Assembly: GCA_002405835.1 (NCBI GenBank)
Contig: DHMO01000039.1
Span: 1 to 29,836 of the forward strand
DNA: 29,836 nt
Origin: Lentisphaeria bacterium UBA4640
Lineage (GTDB): Bacteria > Verrucomicrobiota > Lentisphaeria > Victivallales > UBA1829
Reading direction: 5' to 3'
Below are positions 1-7,400 of this stretch, one piece after another. The position numbers were made by a program, and so were the translations under genes. Under the pieces are notes generated by a model that made no database searches, had not been told where the DNA came from, and worked only from the letters and a program-made list of their open reading frames with translations. Numbering within the stretch: the first letter of the stretch is position 1; each line of letters starts with the position of its first letter.

Positions 1-56
1 ACAAAAAGATTTGCAAACTTTTTCAAGCCTCTATTCCGTCAAATGCGCGGAATTTC

Positions 57-85
57 TTGGACGTTATCGCCAGCGATAATACAAT
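57..85 (+). promoter_or_regulatory. sigma70-type promoter of the SUMF1-domain gene
   Basis: TTGGAC (57-62) and TACAAT (80-85) are separated by 17 bp, a good match to -35 and -10 elements. Transcription would start near 92, leaving a leader of about 40 nt before the start codon at 135. The spacer is almost entirely occupied by an inverted repeat, annotated separately. Confidence 0.55.
64..79. promoter_or_regulatory. candidate operator, perfect 7-2-7 inverted repeat
   Basis: TTATCGC (64-70) and GCGATAA (73-79) are exact reverse complements around a CA centre. The repeat fills the spacer between the -35 and -10 boxes, where a bound repressor would block RNA polymerase. Which protein binds is unknown. 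I do not see the same motif upstream of the other genes in this window. Confidence 0.45.
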
Positions 86-134
86 AAAGTTGGTCTCTTT
101 TTCGTTATATGGATAAAATAAACGAGAGGTTTTT

Positions 135-1097
135 ATGAAAAGTCTACTTGCCGTTGTTTCAGTGCTTGCTTTGTGCTTAAATGCTACTGATATTCCCAAT
201 GATTATTTTGTTCGGATTCCGGCCAATCCAGATTTTGTTTTTGCAAGAGGGATGAATCCTCGCAGCAGAGAGCCAGGCGAAGCCTCCCCGATTGACAAAG
301 CATACTGCATTGCCAAGTATCCGGTAACGAATGCAGAGTATCAGGTATTCTGCAATTCAACAGGACATAGGACTCCCCGCCATTGGAAAAATGGAAGATT
401 TCCGCAAGGGAAGGAGAAACATCCGGTATTGAACGTTTCATACGATGATGCGGTGGCTTATTGCAAGTGGTATGGGAAAAAATATCCTGGCTGGACTTTC
501 CGGTTGCCGACCGAAGCAGAATGGGAAAATGCTGCTGCCGGACCGGAAAAATTAGAATATCCATGGGGCAATGAGGCAGGATTCCATCTCGTCGATGGAG
601 TGATGAAAAGTAATTTCAATTTCAACGGGGTTGTGGCGGCATATTACCTAAAAAAATCACCGGATATGATGGTTACCTATTATCACCCGAAATCTTCACG
701 GCAAGGAAAGAAAGAAAAACTTTCAGCTGTGATTTCCTTGGGCGGACGTAATGGTATCCACGGCTGGATCAATCACCGGGAGCATACGGGGTTTGTTTAC
801 ACCGATCTGTTTAGACAGCTATCTGATGAGGGGGGATACACCACTCCAGTTGATTACTATCCCGAAGGCTCGAGTGTATACGGCGTTTTTGATATGGCAG
901 GTAATTTGTGGGATTGGACTTGCACCAAAATCACAGCAAGCAATGGAGCAGAACGTGGGAAAAAATGCAATGCCATCCGGGGTGGTTCATGGTACGCTAA
1001 TGCCAGCAGTTGCAAAACAAATTACCGGGGTGAAGGTCGCCGACCAGCCGGAGCGTACAGCACTGTCGGATTCCGCTTAGTGGCTGATAAAAATTGA
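135..1097 (+). CDS. secreted SUMF1/FGE-sulfatase-domain protein
   Basis: A 320-residue protein with an N-terminal signal peptide (about residues 1-18, MKSLLAVVSVLALCLNATD). It then shows the formylglycine-generating-enzyme-like fold: KYPVTNAEYQVFC near residue 60, RLPTEAEWENAAAG near 125, and a C-terminal core with GVFDMAGNLWDW, IRGGSW and VGFRLV. Genuine aerobic FGE uses a pair of cysteines (C-x4-C) near the C-terminus. Here the corresponding stretch is ASSCKTNYRG with a single cysteine, so sulfatase activation is not supported; a structural or carbohydrate-associated role is as likely. A ribosome site GAGAGG (124-129) lies five bases before the ATG. The gene is more AT-rich than the glycosidase genes to the right, which may reflect a different origin. 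The family call is firm; the function is open. Confidence 0.85.
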   Translation: MKSLLAVVSVLALCLNATDIPNDYFVRIPANPDFVFARGMNPRSREPGEASPIDKAYCIAKYPVTNAEYQVFCNSTGHRTPRHWKNGRFPQGKEKHPVLNVSYDDAVAYCKWYGKKYPGWTFRLPTEAEWENAAAGPEKLEYPWGNEAGFHLVDGVMKSNFNFNGVVAAYYLKKSPDMMVTYYHPKSSRQGKKEKLSAVISLGGRNGIHGWINHREHTGFVYTDLFRQLSDEGGYTTPVDYYPEGSSVYGVFDMAGNLWDWTCTKITASNGAERGKKCNAIRGGSWYANASSCKTNYRGEGRRPAGAYSTVGFRLVADKN

Positions 1098-1250
1098 CAC
1101 CTCCACACCCCATTCACAAGTTTTGTTGAGTACTTTCAACGCACTGTCCACCGTGAAGCCGGTGTTCCTGATTGTTGTATTGGACATGTATAATCTCATC
1201 ACTGTTCTTCTGCCGCGTATCGGACCTTCCGGTTTATGAAAAAGCCGCTT
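1098..1250 (-). pseudogene. possible decayed IS110-like transposase C-terminal fragment
   Basis: The minus strand encodes a short stretch with GPIRGRRTVMRLYMSN followed by ALKVLNKTCEWGVE. This resembles the conserved C-terminal part of IS110/IS116/IS902 transposases (GGRxxVRxxLYMAA, then a KLLxxLNAMxxxG-like segment), with residues missing between and no N-terminal part. It occupies most of the gap between the SUMF1-domain gene and the LacI gene. No terminal repeats were seen. The match is from memory of the family pattern and is weak. Confidence 0.3.
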
Positions 1251-1361
1251 GTTTCCTCGCATACTGGATTGGACTCTGGTATGTAAAATTTATCTTGTTC
1301 TATATCTGCGGACCATACAGTGGCAAGGCTTGATGAGTCAAGTATCCTCTATGTACGTTTG

Positions 1362-1375
1362 CAGCGCTAGCGCTG
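1362..1375. repeat. 14-bp perfect palindrome behind the LacI gene
   Basis: CAGCGCTAGCGCTG is its own reverse complement and is followed on the plus strand by ATTTTT. As RNA it could fold a 5-bp stem with a four-base loop, a weak terminator for plus-strand read-through. It could equally be a binding site. It lies 10 bp beyond the 3' end of the regulator gene. Confidence 0.3.
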
Positions 1376-1384
1376 ATTTTTCAC

Positions 1385-2326
1385 TCAAGCGTTTTCGCCC
1401 GGGATCCGGTAACTCACAAGAACATCGCTGATGCGGGAGCGTCCGGCAAGGAGGGCTTTGAGAAGCTGAACCGCCTGACGCGCGAGCTCCGGAAAATCCT
1501 GACGGAGGGTGAACTGTCCCGGCATCAGAATATCGGAAAGACCGGGAACGTGCCAGTGGATCAGCTCAATATCCTGCGGAATCCGGAAACCATTGCGCTG
1601 GAGTTCGGCAAAAACCGTCAGATCCGTCATTTCAAACGGGCAGATAACGGCTGTACAATGTTCGCGTTTCAGCGTTTTCAGCCACGCGGTTTCGGGGGAG
1701 GCTGGTGTGTCGCAATAGACCTTTATGCCCGATGAGGCGGCGAATTCCAGAAAATAACGCCGGCGGTTCGTGTGATTCAGATTCCCGGTTTCGACGCGCC
1801 CATCCAGATAAAGCACACGGCGGTGTCCGGCGGAACACAGGTGCGATATCACTGCGGACATCGCGGCGCGGTCATTGGAACAGACCGAATAGATGCGCTC
1901 GGAATGATAACTGAAGTCGTTGATGCAGACCAGCGGGATCGGGTTCAGTTCCGGCCATTTCCGCGCGATGCGCCCGGCGTGGCAGAGGGAGATTGCACCA
2001 TCGAGAACTTTCTCGTTGAGATTGCGGAGCTGGCGGGCCGGAATCATTTCATAGAAAAAATTCTGCTGGTTCAGTTCGGTGGAGAGCGCGCCGGTCAGCG
2101 AGGTTTCATACGAACAGAGTCCCGTGCCGAATTCGTGCATGATGACGGCGATGTTTTTGCGGCTGCGTCCGAGATAGCCGAGCTCACGGGCGGCGGCAAG
2201 GATGCGCGACCGGGTTTCCAGCGCAACATTTCCCGCATCGGAGAGGGCGCGCGCGACGGTGCAATGGGCGTAACCTGTCTGTTTCGCAATTTCGCGGACC
2301 GTCACTTTCGGAGCCTTTTTCTGCAT
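1385..2326 (-). CDS. LacI-family transcriptional regulator
   Basis: A 313-residue protein with an N-terminal LacI-type helix-turn-helix (VTVREIAKQTGYAHCTVARALSD, about residues 8-30) and hinge (TRSRILAAARELGYLGR). A periplasmic-binding-protein-like sensor domain follows, with SAVISHLCSAGHRRVLYLDG around 160-180 and LRQDFPELARQAVQLLKALLAG near the C-terminus. Length is slightly short of the usual 330-340 residues. It is divergent from the clan GH-A glycosidase starting at 2426, with 99 bp between the start codons. That layout and a palindromic site over the glycosidase promoter suggest it controls that enzyme in response to a sugar. The ligand cannot be read from the sequence. Confidence 0.9.
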   Translation of the reverse strand: MQKKAPKVTVREIAKQTGYAHCTVARALSDAGNVALETRSRILAAARELGYLGRSRKNIAVIMHEFGTGLCSYETSLTGALSTELNQQNFFYEMIPARQLRNLNEKVLDGAISLCHAGRIARKWPELNPIPLVCINDFSYHSERIYSVCSNDRAAMSAVISHLCSAGHRRVLYLDGRVETGNLNHTNRRRYFLEFAASSGIKVYCDTPASPETAWLKTLKREHCTAVICPFEMTDLTVFAELQRNGFRIPQDIELIHWHVPGLSDILMPGQFTLRQDFPELARQAVQLLKALLAGRSRISDVLVSYRIPGENA

Positions 2327-2367
2327 GTTGAATACACCTCTGTTTCATTTTGTCTCATCAATCGGGC

Positions 2368-2396
2368 TTGCAATCGATGCATTTTCAGAATATAAT
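2368..2396 (+). promoter_or_regulatory. glycosidase promoter with overlapping LacI-type operator candidate
   Basis: TTGCAA (2368-2373) and a consensus TATAAT (2391-2396) are 17 bp apart. The sequence TTGCAATCGATGCA (2368-2381) overlaps the -35 box and is a near-palindrome with a CG pair close to its centre, as in LacI-family operators. A site identical at 11 of 14 positions sits in the promoter of the ADP-ribosylglycohydrolase gene (20164-20177). A ribosome site AAAGGTG (2414-2420) precedes the ATG at 2426. Confidence 0.6.
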
Positions 2397-2425
2397 ACAG
2401 AAAACCGGAAAATAAAGGTGAGACA

Positions 2426-4324
2426 ATGGATATTTTTGCAAAAAACAGCTTTTTTACGGGCTGCAACTACTGGGCGTCCCATGCGGGAATCTACATGTGG
2501 CGCAACTGGAGTGCGGCGGATGTTGAACAGGATCTGAAACTGATCGCGGAATACGGCATGAACGTTCTGCGCGTGTTCCCGCTGTGGCCGGATTTCCAGC
2601 CGCTGACCCGTTTCTACGGCGCCTGCGGAATGAAACAGGAGTTCGGACAGAACGGCGGACCGCTTCAGAATCCCGCCTGCATGGAGCCGGAGATGATGAA
2701 GCGTTTCCGTTTCCTCTGCGACACGGCGGAGAAGAACGGAATCAAACTTGTCGTCGGTCTCCTGACCGGCTGGATGAGCGGACGCCTTTTTGTGCCTCCC
2801 GCGCTTGAGACGAAAAACGTTCTCAAGGATCCCGAGGCGATTCAGTGGGAAGTCCGTTTCGTCCGCAGCTTTGTGAAGGAGATGAAGGATCATCCGGCGA
2901 TTGCAGGCTGGGACCTCGGCAACGAATGCAACTGCATGGCGCATCTGGAAAGCCCGGCGGAGGCGTGGAACTGGATGAACATCATCGCCTCCGCAATCCG
3001 TCTGGAAGACCGCACACGCCCGATCGTTTCGGGAATGCACGGCATCAGCACGAATTTCAAGGATACCTGGAATCTGCAGGATCAGGGCGAACTGATGGAC
3101 GTTCTGACCACGCATCCGTATCCGCTCTTCACGCCGGAATGCAATCACGAGCCGTTCAACACCATGCGCAACGCTCTGCACTCCTCGGCGGAATCGATGC
3201 TGTATGCGGATGTCGCGGGCAAGCCCTGCTTCCCGGAAGAGGCGGGATCGCTCGGACCGACGGTCTGTTCGTATGAACGCGCGGCGCGCAACGTCCGCAT
3301 GGCGCTTTTCTCGTGCTGGGCGAACGATCTTCACGGATATCTCTGGTGGTGCGGATTCGATCAGAGCCATCTTGATTTCCCGCCGTATGACTGGACGGCA
3401 ATTGAACGCGAGCTCGGACTTTTCCGCGTAGACCGCTCCGCGAAGCCGACGGCTGTTGTGATGCGCGACTTTGCGGCGTTCCGCAAGAGTCTTCCCTTCG
3501 ATCTTCCCGCGCGCAGAGTTGACGCCGTTTGCGTTGCGCCGGAGAAGGAAAAAGGATGGGTGCGCTGCTTTGGGGCATTCCTGCTGTCGCGTCAGGCTGG
3601 CTTCGATATCCGTTTCGCGGGAGCGGAACAGCCGCTGCCGGAATCGGATTTCTATATTCTGCCGTCGGTCGAAGGTTCGAGCGAGATTTCCCGCAAGGCG
3701 TGGCTGGCGCTGCTGGACAAAGTGAGCGCCGGAGCGAACCTGCTGATCACCTCCGACGGACGCGGCTGTCTTTCAACATTCCGAGAGGTTACGGGTGTTG
3801 AGATCGACGCGCGTTTCCAAGAGAGCTGCTCGTTTGAGTTTGCACTGAAATCGCATTCGGAGCAGATGATCCGTGCGGTGAGCGCGTACCGCTGCATGAT
3901 GACTGCGCAGACGGCGGAAGTCCTTGCGGCGGATTCGACGGGCAATCCGGTGATGACGGTCGGCAAGTACGGCAAGGGACAGATTTTCTACATCAATCTT
4001 GCGGTTGAGCGGATGGCTGTTGCGGAACTGCCGGGCTGCTTCCACGGCGAAGAGCTGAATCCGGTGTATCTGCTTTACCGTGAGGCGATGGAGCGTGCCG
4101 GAATCCGCCGAGTTGTGACGAAACTTCTGCCTGGAGTCGGCATTACGGAGCATCCGCTGGATGCGCACCGCACGGTGTGTGTCGCGGTGAACTACGAGCC
4201 GGAGGAGGCGGTATGCCCGCTTGAAGTTTCGGGCGTTGTGAAAGAGGTCTGGAACGGCGCGTGGGAGAACGGCACGCTCCGGATCGGCGGCAACGACGGC
4301 ACGGTGTTTGTTGTCGAGCATTGA
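2426..4324 (+). CDS. clan GH-A glycoside hydrolase (GH5-like), predicted cytoplasmic
   Basis: A 632-residue protein with an N-terminal (beta/alpha)8 glycosidase domain (about residues 5-350). Visible landmarks are FTGCNYWASHAG at the start, VLRVFPLWPDF near 47, WDLGNECNC near 162-170 supplying the acid/base E167, and KPCFPEEAG near 266-274 supplying a nucleophile (E271 or E272). Residues about 370-520 resemble the class-I-amidotransferase-like/beta-galactosidase trimerisation domain (DFYILPSVEGSS, GKYGKGQIFYINLAVERM), and a short beta domain ends the protein. There is no signal peptide, so it probably acts on imported oligosaccharides. The exact GH family and substrate cannot be assigned by eye; GH5-like mannosidase or galactosidase are options. 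It is a single-gene unit divergent from a LacI regulator and closed by a strong terminator. Confidence 0.8.
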   Translation: MDIFAKNSFFTGCNYWASHAGIYMWRNWSAADVEQDLKLIAEYGMNVLRVFPLWPDFQPLTRFYGACGMKQEFGQNGGPLQNPACMEPEMMKRFRFLCDTAEKNGIKLVVGLLTGWMSGRLFVPPALETKNVLKDPEAIQWEVRFVRSFVKEMKDHPAIAGWDLGNECNCMAHLESPAEAWNWMNIIASAIRLEDRTRPIVSGMHGISTNFKDTWNLQDQGELMDVLTTHPYPLFTPECNHEPFNTMRNALHSSAESMLYADVAGKPCFPEEAGSLGPTVCSYERAARNVRMALFSCWANDLHGYLWWCGFDQSHLDFPPYDWTAIERELGLFRVDRSAKPTAVVMRDFAAFRKSLPFDLPARRVDAVCVAPEKEKGWVRCFGAFLLSRQAGFDIRFAGAEQPLPESDFYILPSVEGSSEISRKAWLALLDKVSAGANLLITSDGRGCLSTFREVTGVEIDARFQESCSFEFALKSHSEQMIRAVSAYRCMMTAQTAEVLAADSTGNPVMTVGKYGKGQIFYINLAVERMAVAELPGCFHGEELNPVYLLYREAMERAGIRRVVTKLLPGVGITEHPLDAHRTVCVAVNYEPEEAVCPLEVSGVVKEVWNGAWENGTLRIGGNDGTVFVVEH

Positions 4325-4342
4325 TTCGTCAGACGAAACGGT

Positions 4343-4387
4343 AAAAAAAGCGCGCGCACCGGGAGAAAATTCCGGTGCGCGCTTTTT
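4343..4387. terminator. bidirectional intrinsic terminator
   Basis: An 11-bp perfect stem, GCGCGCACCGG (4352-4362) pairing with CCGGTGCGCGC (4372-4382), encloses a nine-base loop. It is followed by TTTTT on the plus strand and, on the minus strand, by a T run from the A tract at 4343-4349. It lies between two convergent glycosidase genes and can serve both. Confidence 0.9.
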
Positions 4388-4439
4388 GCTTCGGTCTCCG
4401 GCTCAATTATGAAAGCCGAATTGTCCGAACTTGTTTGCA

Positions 4440-7400
4440 TTACCAGCGGTAATAACGGTAGGGGTCGTCCTCCATGAGGTTCCGGTCGGTGTAGAGGCCG
4501 TCCGGTGCGGCTTTGAGTCCAATGACCGGATGCCCCAATATGCCGCCTTCGCCGCGGAGGTCGTTGCAGAGAACCACAAGTGTGTTGCCTGTCTTCCTGA
4601 GCTGTTTGCCTTTCAGTGTGAATTTGCGCGGCAAAGCCCAGTAACCGTCCGGATGCGTTTTCTGCGTGAGTTCACCGAGGAATTCTCCGTTCAGCCAGAC
4701 CCATGACTCGTCGTCAACGGCTCCCAGATCAAGCTCATATTCCGTTTCCGGAGAGAGCGGGAGATCCAGCGAAAAATTGAGGCGGTACCAGAACCAGCCG
4801 TCATAAGCGGAGAGGTCGCGGAACTGCTGCTCAAAACCGCGTCCGGGGGTGATGGAACGCCAATTCTTCGTTTTGCTGAATCCGGGCAGCTGGAAGCCGG
4901 AGGTGCGTCCGGTTTTCTCCGGATCGGCAATTCCGCGCCAGCCGGAGAGCAGGTTCTGACGGGTGACCGCCCGGTAGCCGCGACTCAGAAAGTCTGCGGA
5001 TGCATGATGTTCCGCACGCATGTTGTGGAGCAGACGGGCAATCAGGAAATCCTGGCGCCGCAGAGTCGTGCGGTTGCGGAAGACGTCCGGGAAAAGCCAC
5101 GGCGCCGTTTGAAGCGCGGTGATTCTTCCTTTCCCGACGGCAAGAGTCCGCAGAGCGCGTCCGCCGGCGCCTTCCGGTTCAAAGGAGGTCATGGGCAACT
5201 CGATGCGCCAGTGAAGTTCACTGTTGGAAATGCCGTCAAACAGCGGTTCTTTCCGCAGATCTTTTGTCAGGTCGGAGAAGAATTTCCCTTCCTGCGCCGG
5301 GAGTTCCGGAAGAAGCTCTGCAAGCTCTTTCTTCGCAAGCGCGAGGGCGAATACCTGAACGCCCGCTTCTGCTGCGGACCGGGCTTTCCGGATGTCGGCT
5401 CCGGAGGTGATGACCAGAATGTCGCCGGCGGCTGCTTCCTGAGTGTCTTTGACGGAAATTTTCAGCCGGTTCAGCAGTGCGCGTCCTTCCGGATTTCCGT
5501 CGTAAAAGACGGGGCGCGGGGGGAGCGGCTGACGGCGGTCAAGGTGTTCCAGAAGAGCTGCCAGAAGATTTTCCGCTTCGGGTTCCTCTTCGGTTCGTCC
5601 GGAAAGATCCAGCTGACAGAAAAGAGCGGTTCCCTGTCCGAAAGTGTATTCGAGCAGAGGCGCATACTGGAGATCGAATCCGCCGATCAGAAGCGGTTTG
5701 AAATTGCCCGCGGAAGGCTTTTCGATGAGAACGGTTGCGACGCTGTTGCGGTTCCCGGCGCGCCAGACGTGGCTGGCGGTGTATCTGTTGCGGGTGAGAC
5801 GCGGAACGCTGTGCTCTCCGGGGGCTTGCTGCATGAACGGAGGAAGAGACGTTGCCGCGCCTCTCCAGTGATGCAGATCCGGAAGAAGGGGAGTCGCGGA
5901 GAACACGGTGCGCAGGCCCTGAATGTTCCAGCGGAAACCCAGCCGCTCCAGCGTTTCCGGGGACTGTTCGAGAATCAGAACTTTCCGTCCTTCGTCAAGA
6001 GCTGTGTTGAGCCCGAACGGAAGTTTTTCCATGCTGTTCCGTCCGAGAACCAGAAGTTCGGATTCTTTCCACTCGTGTTCATTTTTAATCAGACGGAATG
6101 AAAGTCCGAGTTTCTTCAGAAGATCGGCGGCGGTCCCCTCCGGATCAAACAGCGCGATTCCGGATTGAAGAGAGAGCCGGGGCTCCGGAAGAATGTCGAA
6201 TACGAACGAATCTTTCATGCCGCTTCCGTCGGGGAAACGGAATTCCGCGTTCAGGGTGAGTTTGCTGTGTTCCGTCACGGGAGGAATGCGCAGGGAGAAG
6301 GGAAGCTCCAGGCGTTCTCCGGGACGGACCTCGCCCTGTTCCTCGCCGGACAGCTGAAGTTCGGGGACGTTCCAGGCAATATGGACGGTTCCGGCTTCCC
6401 GCAGGTCGCTGACCGTGAGCAGTGTTTTTTCAATGAGTTCTCCCGGACGGAATGTGTGGCTCTTGTCCGTCAGGTCGCCGCGTTTTCCCGCGATCCATCC
6501 GGTGATTGTGCGCAGGTAGGGGAGGGAGTCTTTTCCGGCAAGCGTAGGAACGAACTCGCGGAACGGGTCTTTCATGAAATCCCAGTGAGTTCCCGCGACG
6601 TCGGGGACGATGCCCGGCCGCTTGAGGTTGTCGAACTGTCCGGGCCATGCTCCGCTTCGTGCAGGCTGTCCGGGGGCGGCTTTCAGGAGAACAACCTGAT
6701 CCCAGGGGAGGAGGTAGGAGAGTCCGCGGATGCGGAATGCCTGAAAATTTTCTTTTGCGAACTGCGCGATGACGTTGAGTCTTCCATCGTTCCCGAACCC
6801 TTTCAGAAGTTCTCCGAAGAAGACAGATTCGCTGCGTTTGAGGACGCGTTCTTCATTGCGCATCATCTGGATTTTGGCGGGGTCGAGCGCATACGCCTGT
6901 TCTCCCAGGATTTCCGCATTGAATTCATCCATCCAGAGGCATTGTTTTGCGGGACCGCTCCAGATGAAGGAGGGACCGCGCATGCTGGACCAGCTTGCCA
7001 GATGGGGAAGTCCCCATTCGCTCATCATAATGGGTTTCGTGCCGTCTTTCTCCCAGAGTTCGAGCCAGTCGCTCCGCTCCTGCGGGGGAGCCCAGTTGAG
7101 GTAGCAGTTGACGGCGTGGATTTTGCCGATGCTTCCGGCATGATGATAGATGACGCGGGTGGGATCGATGCCTGCGACAATTCTTTCCGCGATCAGGGAC
7201 TGTGCGCGGCACTTCCGGAGGTCGGCGGAGAGTTCTTCTTCCGCAATGTCCCGTCCGATGGTCTGCGGATTCTGATCTCCGTAATATCCGGCGGCGTTGT
7301 GGTTCATGGAATACATGACGACGCCGGGGAGATTCTGATAGCGGCGGACCGTGTATTCCGCGAGAGCTTTGTAGTTTGCTGCGACTTCCGGAGAATCAAG

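Noticed and set aside
135..1097. Sulfatase-activating enzyme (FGE)
   Set aside because: The second catalytic cysteine is missing, so only the domain family is claimed.
4343..4387. CRISPR-like or other repeat
   Set aside because: It is a single hairpin with flanking A and T tracts between convergent genes, so a terminator; no spaced repeat array exists anywhere in the window.
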